A stretch of 23,055 bases of DNA from Lawsonibacter sp. (GTDB lineage: Bacteria > Bacillota > Clostridia > Oscillospirales > Oscillospiraceae), in contig JAHHSC010000009.1 in NCBI GenBank assembly GCA_020025455.1, positions 1 through 23,055 on the forward strand. The letters run 5' to 3'. Position numbers and translations under genes: made by a program. Below the pieces are notes generated by a model. It made no database searches. It was not told the DNA's origin and saw nothing but the letters and a program-made list of their open reading frames with translations. This document shows positions 14,379 through 22,714 of the stretch, piece after piece (the first letter of the stretch is position 1; each line of letters opens with the position of its first letter).

Positions 14379-15875
14379 ATGAACAACAAAAAGCGCGCCA
14401 AGTGCATTATGATCCAGGGCACCATGTCCGGGGCGGGCAAGAGCCTGCTGTGCGCCGGACTGTGCCGCATTTTCAAGCAGGACGGCCTGCGTGTGGCCCC
14501 GTACAAGAGCCAGAATATGGCTCTGAACAGCTGCGTCACCGCCGACGGTCTGGAGATGGGCCGGGCCCAGGTGGTCCAGGCCGCCGCCGCCGGGGTGGAG
14601 CCCGACGTGCGGATGAACCCGATTTTGCTGAAACCCTCCAGCGACACGGGCAGTCAGGTCATCGTCAACGGCGAGGTCCGGGGGCACATGGGGGCAGCGG
14701 AGTACTTCCGGCACAAGAAAGCTCTCATCCCAGACGTGCTGGCCGCCTACGAGAGTCTTTCCCGGGAGTTTGACGTGATCGTCATTGAGGGAGCGGGCAG
14801 CCCCGCCGAGATCAACCTGCGGGAAAACGACATTGTGAATATGGGTCTTGCCCAGCTGGTGGACGCCCCTGTGCTGCTGGTGGGCGACATCGACCGGGGC
14901 GGGGTCTTTGCTCAGCTCTACGGCACTGCCGCCCTCCTCCAGCCGGAGGAGCGCGCCCGCATCCGCGGCCTTATTATCAACAAATTCCGGGGCGATGTGG
15001 ATATCCTCCGCCCCGGTCTTGCCATGCTGGAGGAGAAAACAAACATCCCTGTGCTGGGCGTGGTCCCCTACCTCCGGGTGGATGTGGACGACGAGGACTC
15101 TCTGGCTCCAAGGCTCACCCATCAGGAGCAGCACAAGGCCCTGGACGTGGCAGTCATCCGTCTGCCCCGCATCTCCAACTTCACCGACTTCTCCTCTCTG
15201 GAGTCCCACCCGGCGGTCGGGGTCCGCTATGTGGACCGGCCGGAGCGCCTGGGCAGCCCCGATCTGGTGGTGCTCCCCGGCACAAAGAGCACGATGGCGG
15301 ATCTGCTGTGGCTGCGGGAGAGCGGCCTGGAGACCGCCATCCTAAAGCTGGCCAGCCGGGGTGTACCGGTGCTGGGCGTCTGCGGCGGCTACCAGATGCT
15401 GGGGCAGCGGCTGGAGGACCCCGACGGGGTGGAGAGCGGCCTTTCCTCCCTCCGGGGCATGGGGCTGCTGCCGTGTACCACGGTATTCTCCCCCGCAAAG
15501 ACCCGCACCAGGGTCAAGGCCCAGGTGCTGGGCGGCCCCATGGCGGGGGCCGAGCTGGAGGGCTATGAGATTCACATGGGGACCACCCAGGTGGACGGTG
15601 AGCCCTTCTGCAAGCTGGAAACCGGAGCGGCAGACGGGTGCATCCACAAAAACGTGTTCGGCACCTACCTCCACGGCCTTTTCGACAGCGGGGATCTCAC
15701 CGACAAGCTGGTGCGGTGGCTCTGCCAGCGCAAGGGCATCTCCCCTCAGCTGGCGGCCCCCAAGTCCCACCGGGACTACCAGGAGGAGCAGTTTGACCTG
15801 CTGGCTGACGGGGTGCGGAAGGCCCTGGACATGGAGGCGATTTACCGCATTTTGAACCGAGAGGAGGACCTGTGA
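14379..15875 (+). CDS. cbiP: Cobyric acid synthase CbiP (CobQ)
   Basis: The 498-residue glutamine-dependent enzyme amidates side chains b, d, e and g of adenosylcobyrinate diamide. The N-terminal domain has the P-loop-like GTMSGAGKS, PYKSQNMALNS, GRAQVVQAAAAG, MNPILLKPSSDTGSQVI and LVGDIDRGGVFA. The glutaminase-type domain has Cys335 in VCGGYQMLG and His432 in GTYLHGLF. I prefer ATG 14379, eleven bases after GGAGG (14363-14367), to an upstream TTG at 14361; MNNKKRAKCIMIQGT then begins as expected. It follows cbiB after a 7-base gap and its stop overlaps cbiC. Confidence 0.95.
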   Translation: MNNKKRAKCIMIQGTMSGAGKSLLCAGLCRIFKQDGLRVAPYKSQNMALNSCVTADGLEMGRAQVVQAAAAGVEPDVRMNPILLKPSSDTGSQVIVNGEVRGHMGAAEYFRHKKALIPDVLAAYESLSREFDVIVIEGAGSPAEINLRENDIVNMGLAQLVDAPVLLVGDIDRGGVFAQLYGTAALLQPEERARIRGLIINKFRGDVDILRPGLAMLEEKTNIPVLGVVPYLRVDVDDEDSLAPRLTHQEQHKALDVAVIRLPRISNFTDFSSLESHPAVGVRYVDRPERLGSPDLVVLPGTKSTMADLLWLRESGLETAILKLASRGVPVLGVCGGYQMLGQRLEDPDGVESGLSSLRGMGLLPCTTVFSPAKTRTRVKAQVLGGPMAGAELEGYEIHMGTTQVDGEPFCKLETGAADGCIHKNVFGTYLHGLFDSGDLTDKLVRWLCQRKGISPQLAAPKSHRDYQEEQFDLLADGVRKALDMEAIYRILNREEDL

Positions 15876-16546
15876 TGGATCAGCAGCACGTGAAGCCCGC
15901 CGACATCGAGCGGACCAGTATGTCGATTATTGAAACGGAGCTGGAGGAGCGGGGCATTTTGCTCCCCCCGGAGCTGGCACCCGTGGTGAAGCGGGTCATC
16001 CACACCACCGCCGACTTCGATTACGCAGAAAATCTGCGCTTCACCCCCCGTGCGGTGGAGCTGGGTATTAAGGCCATGAAGTCTGCCCCCACCATCGTCA
16101 CCGACACCAACATGGCCCGGTCCGGGGTGAGCAAGCCCACCCTCCAGAAGCTGGGGGGACAGGTCCTGTGCTACATGGCGGAGCCGGAGGTGGCAGAGCT
16201 TGCCAAGCGCAGCGGCACCACCCGTGCCGTGGCCTCCATGGACAAGGCGCTCCAGAGCTTTGAGCACCCCATTCTGGCTGTCGGCAACGCCCCCACCGCC
16301 CTGCTGCGGCTCACAGAGCGGATGGAGGCGGGCGCGCGGCCCGCCCTGGTCATCGGCGTGCCGGTGGGCTTTGTCAACGTGGTGGAGAGCAAGGAACGCA
16401 TTCTCGCCGCCTGTGAACGGTTCTCGGTCCCCGCCATTGTGGCCATGGGCCGGAAGGGCGGCAGCAATGTGGCCGCCGCCATCTGCAACGCCCTGCTCTA
16501 CAGCGCAGCCAATACCTTGGACCCCACCGCCCGGGGCTGGCAATAA
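15875..16546 (+). CDS. cbiC: Cobalt-precorrin-8 methylmutase CbiC
   Basis: The 223-residue protein moves the methyl group from C11 to C12, giving cobyrinate. The catalytic histidine is His43 in HTTADFDYAENLRFTP, the same position as in characterised CobH. Other family segments are IVTDTNMARSGVSK, SGTTRAVASMDKA, AVGNAPTALLRL and IGVPVGFVNVVESKE, with the terminal KGGSNVAAAICNALL. Start ATG 15875 follows GAGGAGG (15861-15867) by seven bases; a GTG three bases earlier is an alternative. It is the last gene of the operon, although it acts midway in the pathway, before CbiA and CbiP. Confidence 0.95.
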   Translation: MDQQHVKPADIERTSMSIIETELEERGILLPPELAPVVKRVIHTTADFDYAENLRFTPRAVELGIKAMKSAPTIVTDTNMARSGVSKPTLQKLGGQVLCYMAEPEVAELAKRSGTTRAVASMDKALQSFEHPILAVGNAPTALLRLTERMEAGARPALVIGVPVGFVNVVESKERILAACERFSVPAIVAMGRKGGSNVAAAICNALLYSAANTLDPTARGWQ

Positions 16547-16605
16547 GATAAAAAGAGTGCTGCTCGTTTTCCCTTTCACAGGGGAAACTTCACGCGTCCC
16601 GGAAT

Positions 16606-16648
16606 CCCCGGCAGAGATTGCTTCGGCAATTTCTGCCGGGGTTCTTTT
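16606..16648 (+). terminator. Strong intrinsic terminator of the cobalamin operon
   Basis: Sixteen-base-pair arms, CCCCGGCAGAGATTGC (16606-16621) and GCAATTTCTGCCGGGG (16626-16641) with one G-U pair, are capped by a TTCG tetraloop and followed by TTCTTTT. It lies 60 bases after cbiC and separates the operon from the CRISPR locus. A smaller GTTTTCCC...GGGGAAAC hairpin is at about 16566-16587. Confidence 0.92.
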
Positions 16649-16870
16649 ATGGAGGAACCTGTGTATTGGTCTCTTGCGCTGTATCAGCACCATGCAGCCG
16701 ATGTCGTTGTCGTCGATCCCCACGGTCTGCGGGGGACAGCTCTCGAATATAGCCCCTTGGCTTGGAACACCGCCCGTACCTTACGGCTGGAAGCTGGTCC
16801 CAGAGTAACCATAGTCTACAGAATCGTTCGAGACCGTAGAGGTGTCTCCTCAAAACAAAAATACCCGGAT
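16649..16870 (-). other. Intergenic stretch with a possible decayed minus-strand coding remnant
   Basis: Between the cobalamin terminator and the cas promoter I see no gene I can name. On the minus strand, about 16723-16830 reads protein-like in one frame (SVDYGYSGTSFQP, a stop, then GTGGVPSQGAIFESCPPQTV and GIDDNDIGCMVLIQ toward 16680). A stop in the middle and no start or ribosome site argue for a decayed fragment or chance. The plus-strand frame 16649-16906 has no credible start signal. Confidence 0.25.
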
Positions 16871-16877
16871 AGAAACG

Positions 16878-16907
16878 TTGCTTTTTGCTGTAATCGCGTG
16901 ATATAAT
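16878..16907 (+). promoter_or_regulatory. Probable promoter of the cas operon
   Basis: An extended -10, TG at 16899-16900 followed by one base and TATAAT (16902-16907), has a weak -35 TTGCTT (16878-16883) at 18 bases. The surrounding 16850-17060 is clearly AT-richer than the genes on both sides. Transcription would start near 16914, leaving a leader of about 150 bases before cas3. Confidence 0.65.
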
Positions 16908-16934
16908 GTTGAAAATATCTATGCATATTCAACA
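16907..16934 (+). promoter_or_regulatory. Inverted repeat at the cas transcription start
   Basis: TGTTGAA (16907-16913) and TTCAACA (16928-16934) are perfect inverted arms 14 bases apart, and the inner bases ATAT on each side extend the symmetry imperfectly. The left arm begins on the last base of the -10 box, an ideal place for a repressor operator. A T-run follows, but the stem is too AT-rich to be a good terminator. Confidence 0.45.
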
Positions 16935-17023
16935 AATTTTTCTGCCTCTGGATGTCCAATATAACAAAACGACCAATGTGATTGTAGAAGCGCGCAGATT
17001 GTCCGTTTTATTGTACTTCATTT

Positions 17024-17041
17024 ATGTGACAATACTCACAT
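17024..17041 (+). promoter_or_regulatory. CRP/FNR-like palindrome in the cas3 leader
   Basis: ATGTGA (17024-17029), six bases, then TCACAT (17036-17041) is a perfect inverted repeat and exactly fits the TGTGA-N6-TCACA consensus known for CRP-type regulators. It lies about 110 bases after the predicted start and 13 bases before the cas3 ribosome site, where a bound protein would block elongation or a second promoter. Binding by a Crp/Fnr-family regulator is inference. Confidence 0.45.
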
Positions 17042-17067
17042 CTCAACAAGATGAAAGGGGGATCGTC

Positions 17068-19215
17068 ATGGAATCTGCTCCTTACTTGGCTCATAGTTCA
17101 GCCACGGGACAGACGCAAGCCGTTTTTGACCATCTACGTGGAACAGCCTCCTTGGCCAAAGACTTTGCCCGACCATTTGGTGGCGAGGGACAGGCGGAAC
17201 TGGCTGGCTTGGCTCACGACATTGGAAAATATTCTCAGGGCTTTCAAAAACGACTGAAGGGTGCACCGATTCAGGTAGATCACTCTACTGCGGGGGCAGT
17301 GGAGTGCTGGCGGCGCGGGCAGCCTTTCGCCGCTTTTGCAGTAGCCGGCCACCACGGGGGCCTGCCCGACGGCGGCAGCCAGGCGGACGGGCCGGACCAG
17401 GCTACTTTTCTAGGGCGCATGAAGCGGAAGGAGAACGGGGTTCTGGAGCCTTATGATTGCTGGGAGCAAGAGGTAACGCTGCCCCAGGCGGTCGTTCCGG
17501 ACTTTCTCTCGAAGCAATCGGGGTCGGAATGGGTGTTTTTTACCCGGATGCTCTATTCTTGCCTGGTGGACGCAGACTTTCTGGACACCGAGGCCTTTAT
17601 GGAAGGCCGAAACCGGGAGCGCAACGAAACTTCCATAAACCAGCTGTGGGACAAGCTCCGGAGCTACACATCGGCCTGGTTCCCGCCAAAAGGCGAGTTG
17701 AACCGCCAGCGCTGTCAGATCTTGGAGCGGTGCATCCACGAAGGAGAAGCACGATCCCCGGGTCTCTTTTCCCTTACCGTGCCGACCGGCGGGGGAAAAA
17801 CCGTCGCCTCCCTTGCCTTTGCCCTGGCCCACGCCAGAACGCACGGCCTGCGGCGGGTGATCTATGTCATCCCCTATACCTCCATCATTGAACAGACGGC
17901 AGAAGTATTCCGGGAGATATTGGGCGAAGAAAACGTGCTGGAACACCACTCCAATATGCTCTATGATCTGGAGGGAGAGGCCAATCCCCACACCATCCGC
18001 CTGGCTAAGGCCACGGAAAACTGGGACATGCCGGTGGTGGTGACCACAGCGGTGCAGTTTTTTGAATCTCTGTACGCCTGCCGCTCGTCCCAGTGCCGCA
18101 AGCTCCACAATATTGCCGGCAGTGTGGTGATTTTCGACGAGGCCCAGATGCTGCCCATTGCTTATCTGCGCCCCTGCGTCTGGGCGATTTCGCAGTTGGT
18201 GGCCCATTACGGTATCTCTGCGGTTCTCTGCACAGCCACACAGCCCGCCCTTGCGCCGGTTTTTCACGAATTTCTTCCCCAGGTTCCCATGCAGGAGCTG
18301 TGCCCGCCCGATACCGATCAGTGGGAGGTGTTCCGCCGGGTGTCCTTTCAGCAGGCGGGCCGTCTGACCTGGGATGATCTGGCCGCACAGCTCAACGCCC
18401 ACAGTCAGGTTCTGTGCATCGTCAACACCAGAAAGGCGGCCCAGGCGGTATATGGGCGACTGGATGGGGCAGGCACGTTCCACCTATCCACCCTCATGTG
18501 CCCCAGCCACCGGAAGGCACAGCTCACGGAGATTCGCCGCCGCCTGAACGAGGGACTGCCCTGCCGAGTGGTGTCCACCTCGCTTATCGAGGCAGGCGTG
18601 GATGTGGACTTCCCGGCGGTGTTCCGAGAGATGGCCGGGCTGGATTCCATCCTACAGGCCGCTGGACGGTGCAACCGAGAAGGCAGGCGGTCTGCGGAGG
18701 AGAGCATAGTCTATATTTTTGAAGGGGAGGAGAAAGCGCCGCAGCTCTTTTCCACCGCGATCGGCGCAGGAAAGGCGGCTATGTCCCGCCATGCGGATAT
18801 TGCCTCCCACGCTGCCATCCATGCCTATTTTTCGGACTTGCTGGATCTAAAGGGAACGGAGGCCCAGGATCAGCAGCAGATCTTACCCCTCATCCAGTCA
18901 GAATTTTTCCCGTTCCGCACGGTGGCAGAGCGCTTTCATCTTATCGACACCCCCACCCGGACGGTCTATATTCCGTGGGGAGAAGGAGCCGCGCTTGTGG
19001 CGCAGCTGCGCGCCGGTGCAGGAGGACGGGCTCTGTTCAGGCGGCTGGGGCAATATGGCGTGTCCGTCTATGAAACGCACTTTTCTGCTCTGGAGGCGGC
19101 GGGAGATCTGGAGGTGCTGGAAAACGGTGCAGCCATCCTGCTCAATGAGGGGCTTTACTGCGATGAGACCGGTCTTTCTCTGGAGGCCGACAGTGGGAAG
19201 GGATCGTTTATCTAA
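17068..19215 (+). CDS. cas3: CRISPR-associated helicase/nuclease Cas3 (type I-C)
   Basis: A 715-residue Cas3 with an N-terminal HD nuclease and a superfamily 2 helicase; it is recruited by Cascade to unwind and degrade target DNA. The HD domain shows DHLRGTASLA, His50-Asp51 in AHDIGK, DHSTAGA and AGHHGG. The helicase shows Walker A PTGGGKT (239-245), DEAQ (357-360), CTATQPAL, STSLIEAGVDVDFPAV and QAAGRCNREGR (530-540), so all key motifs are intact. Start is ATG 17068 after AAAGGGGG (17054-17061); the open frame back to 16906 crosses the promoter leader. The cas5c start follows after 29 bases. Length is slightly short for type I-C Cas3 but within range. Confidence 0.95.
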   Translation: MESAPYLAHSSATGQTQAVFDHLRGTASLAKDFARPFGGEGQAELAGLAHDIGKYSQGFQKRLKGAPIQVDHSTAGAVECWRRGQPFAAFAVAGHHGGLPDGGSQADGPDQATFLGRMKRKENGVLEPYDCWEQEVTLPQAVVPDFLSKQSGSEWVFFTRMLYSCLVDADFLDTEAFMEGRNRERNETSINQLWDKLRSYTSAWFPPKGELNRQRCQILERCIHEGEARSPGLFSLTVPTGGGKTVASLAFALAHARTHGLRRVIYVIPYTSIIEQTAEVFREILGEENVLEHHSNMLYDLEGEANPHTIRLAKATENWDMPVVVTTAVQFFESLYACRSSQCRKLHNIAGSVVIFDEAQMLPIAYLRPCVWAISQLVAHYGISAVLCTATQPALAPVFHEFLPQVPMQELCPPDTDQWEVFRRVSFQQAGRLTWDDLAAQLNAHSQVLCIVNTRKAAQAVYGRLDGAGTFHLSTLMCPSHRKAQLTEIRRRLNEGLPCRVVSTSLIEAGVDVDFPAVFREMAGLDSILQAAGRCNREGRRSAEESIVYIFEGEEKAPQLFSTAIGAGKAAMSRHADIASHAAIHAYFSDLLDLKGTEAQDQQQILPLIQSEFFPFRTVAERFHLIDTPTRTVYIPWGEGAALVAQLRAGAGGRALFRRLGQYGVSVYETHFSALEAAGDLEVLENGAAILLNEGLYCDETGLSLEADSGKGSFI

Positions 19216-19244
19216 AACGACAAAAACCGAAAGGAGTGACGCCT

Positions 19245-19907
19245 ATGTCCATAAAATTGGAGGTATGGGGGGATTACGCCCTCTTTACCCGCCCGGAGAT
19301 GAAGGTGGAGCGGGTCAGTTATGACGTGATGACCCCCTCCGCGGCCCGGGGGCTGATCGAGGCCGTCTATTGGCACCCCGGTATGCGGTGGCACATTGAC
19401 CGCATCTATGTCTGTAGCCCCATCTGCTTCAGCAATCTGCGGCGCAACGAGGTCAAATCCACCGTCTCGGCCCGAACGGCCCGCACGGTGATGGAGCGAG
19501 GAAAGGGAGAGCTGTATCTCAGTACTTCCGAGGACATTCAGCAGCGGGCCGCCCTGCTGCTGCGGGGAGTACGCTATGTGATCGAGGCCCATTTTGAGAT
19601 GACAGAGAAAGCGGCACCAGGGGATAATCCCGGCAAATTCCAGGACATTGTAACGCGGCGTATTCAGAAGGGGCAGTTTTATCACCAGCCCTGCTTCGGC
19701 TGCCGGGAGTTTCCCGCCCAGTTCCGTCTGTGTGAGGAGATCCCGCCCTGCCCGGAGGAATTAAAGGGCGAGAGGGACCTTGGATGGATGCTCTATGACA
19801 TGGACTACACCGATCCAGAGAACATCACTCCCCTCTTTTTCCGGGGGATCCTTCGGGACGGGGTGCTCAACGTCCCCTCCTGGGACAGCGAGGAGGTGCG
19901 GCGATGA
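19245..19907 (+). CDS. cas5c: Type I-C Cas5c (Cas5d), pre-crRNA endonuclease
   Basis: The 220-residue RAMP protein starts MSIKLEVWGDYALFTRPEMK, contains VSYDVMTPSAARGLIEAVYW and carries the hallmark KGQFYHQPCFGCREF at 142-156. In type I-C systems, which lack Cas6, Cas5c cuts the repeat hairpin and stays on the crRNA 5' handle; this is known from the Bacillus halodurans enzyme. Tyr, Lys and His residues are available in the expected regions, but I did not align them. Start ATG 19245 follows AAAGGAG (19230-19236); a GTG at 19236 overlaps that site and is less likely. The stop overlaps cas8c as ATGA. Confidence 0.94.
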   Translation: MSIKLEVWGDYALFTRPEMKVERVSYDVMTPSAARGLIEAVYWHPGMRWHIDRIYVCSPICFSNLRRNEVKSTVSARTARTVMERGKGELYLSTSEDIQQRAALLLRGVRYVIEAHFEMTEKAAPGDNPGKFQDIVTRRIQKGQFYHQPCFGCREFPAQFRLCEEIPPCPEELKGERDLGWMLYDMDYTDPENITPLFFRGILRDGVLNVPSWDSEEVRR

Positions 19908-21637
19908 TTTTGCAAGCACTGACGGAATACTATCGCACCCTGGCAGACAGCGGAGCGATCTCTCCGCCGGGCTGGGCAGATGTCAAAGTCTCCTATGCCC
20001 TGTGCATCGGAGCAGATGGGGCACTGGAGCAGGTGGTCTCTGTCCAGACCGAACAACCGAAGGGGAAAAAGACCGTGCTGGCGCCCCGGCTTATGAGACT
20101 TCCGGCCCCGGTGAAGCGCTCCAGTGGAATTTTAGCTAATTTCCTCTGTGACACATCCAGCTATCTGCTGGGTGTGGACAACAAGGGGAAGCCCCAGCGG
20201 TCCTTGGAGTGCTTTCATGCGTGCAAGGCCCTTCACGAGGAGCTGTTGGACGGGGTGGACAGCCCCGCAGCCCGAGCCGTGCTGGCCTTTTTCCGGACAT
20301 GGCAGCCGGAACAGGCCGCTGGTCATCCTGCACTGGCTTCCTGCTGGGATGAGATCATGGCCGGCGGTAATCTGGTATTCCGATACGATGGAGCCTTTGT
20401 TCATCTGAACGCACCGATCCAGCAAGCCTGGGACAACCACTATCAGGCGGAAGAGGATGGCCCACAGATGGTCTGCCTGGTCACCGGGGAACGTGGAGCG
20501 GTGGAGAGCATCCACCCCTCCATTAAGAACGTACAGGGCGCTCAGTCCAGCGGTGCAGCTCTGGTGTCCTTCAATGCTCCCTCCTTTTGCTCTTATGGAA
20601 AAGAACAAAATTATAACGCCCCCACCAGTAAATACGCCGCCTTCGCCTATACCACCGCCCTCAATCACCTGCTCTCCGACCGGAAGCATGTCTACCGGAT
20701 GGGAGACGCCACTGTGGTCTGCTGGGCCCGATGCGGCGGAGATATCTACCAGAATATCATGGGCTGGGCCCTTTTTGGGGCGGAACCGTCTTACACATTG
20801 ACCGATTTGCAGGGGGCGCTGAACAATTTGTGCAATGGTACGGCGGTGGACCTGGACGAGGCGCGGCTGGACCCCAATATGGACTTCTATATCCTGGGCC
20901 TCTCCCCCAATGCCGCCCGTCTCTCGGTGCGCTTTTTCCTGCATAACAGCTTTGGCGCCTTTCTCCGCAACGCCCAGGCCCATCAGCAGCGGCTGGAGAT
21001 CGTCAAACCCGCCTATGATAAATTCGACACCCTCCCGCTTTGGAAACTGCTGGACGAGACCGTCAATCAGAACAGCAGGGACAAGACCCCAACGCCCAAT
21101 ATGGCCGGTGAGGTGCTGCGCTCTGTTCTCACCAATACCCGTTACCCGGCCACTCTACTAAACGGTGCAGCGCTGCGCATCCGGGCAGAACGATCGGTCA
21201 GCCGCGGCCAGGCCGCAATTTTAAAAGCCTACTATCTGAAAAATCCACATCCCGACGTACCAAAGGAGGTTTTGACCGTGTCCCTCAATCCAGACAGCAC
21301 CAATATCCCCTACAACCTGGGGCGGCTCTTTTCCGTACTGGAAGCCATCCAGTCCAAGGCCAACCCCGGTATCAACACCACCATCAAGGATAAGTATTTC
21401 AACTCGGCGTCCGCCACCCCCGCCATCGTGTTTCCGGTGCTGGTGAATCTGGCACAGAAGCATTTGAAAAAGCTGGGTCCCGGCCTGCGTACCTACTATG
21501 ACAAACAGATCGCTGAGCTAATCTCCAAGCTGGGAGAGGGCTATCCCCCGCGCATGAATCTGCCCCAGCAGGGCTGCTTCCAGCTGGGCTATTACCACCA
21601 GACCCAAAGCCGCTTTGAAAAAAAGGAGGAAATGTAA
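19904..21637 (+). CDS. cas8c: Type I-C large subunit Cas8c (Csd1)
   Basis: A 577-residue Csd1/Cas8c, the large Cascade subunit that recognises the PAM and helps recruit Cas3. Family segments are MILQALTEYYRTLADSG at the start, ANFLCDTSSYLLGVDNKGK, then CLVTGERGAVESIHPSIKNV with GAQSSGAALVSFNAPSFCSY (about residues 188-230) and YNAPTSKYAAFAYTTALNHL. The C-terminal part contains PYNLGRLFSVLEAIQ and the helical YFNSASATPAIVFPVL, where the small-subunit-like region (Cas11c) is encoded by internal initiation in known I-C systems. The gene is full length. It ends one base before cas7c. Confidence 0.95.
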   Translation: MILQALTEYYRTLADSGAISPPGWADVKVSYALCIGADGALEQVVSVQTEQPKGKKTVLAPRLMRLPAPVKRSSGILANFLCDTSSYLLGVDNKGKPQRSLECFHACKALHEELLDGVDSPAARAVLAFFRTWQPEQAAGHPALASCWDEIMAGGNLVFRYDGAFVHLNAPIQQAWDNHYQAEEDGPQMVCLVTGERGAVESIHPSIKNVQGAQSSGAALVSFNAPSFCSYGKEQNYNAPTSKYAAFAYTTALNHLLSDRKHVYRMGDATVVCWARCGGDIYQNIMGWALFGAEPSYTLTDLQGALNNLCNGTAVDLDEARLDPNMDFYILGLSPNAARLSVRFFLHNSFGAFLRNAQAHQQRLEIVKPAYDKFDTLPLWKLLDETVNQNSRDKTPTPNMAGEVLRSVLTNTRYPATLLNGAALRIRAERSVSRGQAAILKAYYLKNPHPDVPKEVLTVSLNPDSTNIPYNLGRLFSVLEAIQSKANPGINTTIKDKYFNSASATPAIVFPVLVNLAQKHLKKLGPGLRTYYDKQIAELISKLGEGYPPRMNLPQQGCFQLGYYHQTQSRFEKKEEM

Positions 21638-21638
21638 C

Positions 21639-22535
21639 ATGTCTGAGCCTATCAAGAACCGCTATGAATTTGTCATTCTCTTCGACGTGGAAAACGGCAA
21701 CCCCAATGGCGACCCCGATGCCGGCAATATGCCCCGCGTGGACCCGGAGACCGGTCTGGGCATCGTGACCGACGTGTGCCTCAAGCGGAAGATCCGCAAC
21801 TATGTGGAGACCGTGAAGGAGGACGCCACTGGCTACCGCATCTATGTAAAAGACGGCGTGCCGCTGAATCGAAGCGATGGGGAGGCGTACGTCGAACTGG
21901 ATATCACGGAGAAAAATGTGAAAGAGAAAAAGAAGGCAGATCCCGATCTAGATCGAAAGATCCGGGACTGGATGTGTGCCAACTTTTACGACATCCGCAC
22001 CTTCGGTGCCGTAATGACCACCTTTATGAAAGCGGCACTGAATTGCGGCCAGGTGCGAGGCCCGGTGCAGCTGGGCTTTGCCCGCAGTGTGGAGCCGGTG
22101 GTACCCCAGGAGGTCACCATCACCCGTGTGGCCATTACCACTGAGGCCGACGCAGAGAAAAAGGGGACTGAGATGGGACGCAAGTATATCGTCCCCTATG
22201 GTCTCTACCGCTGTGAGGGCTATATCTCCGCGAATTTAGCCCGCAAGACCACCGGTTTTTCCGAGGAGGACCTGTCCTTGCTGTGGGAAGCCATTATCAA
22301 TATGTTTGAGCACGACCACTCTGCTGCCCGGGGCAAAATGGCGGTACGGGAGCTCATTGTGTTCAAGCACGACAGCGAACTGGGTTGTGCCCCTGCCTGG
22401 AAACTCTTTGATTTGGTAAAAGTGGGCCGAAAGGACGCCGATACGCTGGCTCCCGCCCGTTCCTATCAGGATTACATCGTCACAGTGGATGAGTCCGCTC
22501 TGCCTGCCGGCGTTACCTGTCAGCGGATGGGGTGA
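21639..22535 (+). CDS. cas7c: Type I-C backbone protein Cas7c (Csd2)
   Basis: The 298-residue Cas7c polymerises along the crRNA to form the Cascade backbone. It begins MSEPIKNRYEFVILFDVENG and continues NPNGDPDAGNMPRVDPETG, NFYDIRTFGAVM, NCGQVRGPVQLGFARSVEPV and KYIVPYGLYRCEGYISA, all typical. The start is ATG 21639, eight bases after AAAGGAGGA (21622-21630); an upstream TTG in frame lies within cas8c. Its stop overlaps the GTG start of the cas4 remnant. Confidence 0.95.
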   Translation: MSEPIKNRYEFVILFDVENGNPNGDPDAGNMPRVDPETGLGIVTDVCLKRKIRNYVETVKEDATGYRIYVKDGVPLNRSDGEAYVELDITEKNVKEKKKADPDLDRKIRDWMCANFYDIRTFGAVMTTFMKAALNCGQVRGPVQLGFARSVEPVVPQEVTITRVAITTEADAEKKGTEMGRKYIVPYGLYRCEGYISANLARKTTGFSEEDLSLLWEAIINMFEHDHSAARGKMAVRELIVFKHDSELGCAPAWKLFDLVKVGRKDADTLAPARSYQDYIVTVDESALPAGVTCQRMG

Positions 22536-22714
22536 CGTATCGTGAGGAGGACTACCTCCAGCTTTCCGGACTTCAACACTTCGCTTTCTGCCGACGTCAA
22601 TGGGCGCTCATCCACATGGAGCAGCAGTGGGCGGAGAATCTGCGTACGGTAGAGGGTGATTTATTCCACCGACGGGCCCACGGGGCGCGTGGATTGAAAT
22701 GGTATGCAATTTAG
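22532..22714 (+). pseudogene. cas4: Truncated cas4 running into a CRISPR repeat
   Basis: From a GTG overlapping the cas7c stop (GTGA), 50 codons encode a clear Cas4 N-terminus: EEDYLQLSGLQHFAFCRRQW, ALIHMEQQWAENLRTVEGDL and FHRRAH. After His50 the frame enters repeat sequence (GARGLK), then the first spacer, and stops. Intact Cas4 is about 200-220 residues; the RecB-type nuclease acids and lysine and three of four cluster cysteines are lost, only Cys20 remains. Cas4 normally helps Cas1-Cas2 choose PAM-correct spacers, so this copy cannot work. cas1 and cas2, expected next in type I-C, are absent before the array. Confidence 0.92.

Noticed and set aside
13286..14647. A 453-codon minus-strand frame opposite cbiB and the start of cbiP.
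   Set aside because: It is antisense to two well-supported enzymes and has no ribosome site or recognisable motif.
16649..16906. An 85-codon plus-strand frame before cas3, first considered as a cas-locus regulator (WYL/HTH type).
   Set aside because: It begins within the terminator tail, shows no helix-turn-helix or WYL motif, and runs through the cas promoter.
16907..16940. Palindrome followed by a T-run read as a terminator before cas3.
   Set aside because: The stem is AT-rich with a long loop and lies directly at the predicted promoter; an operator is more likely.
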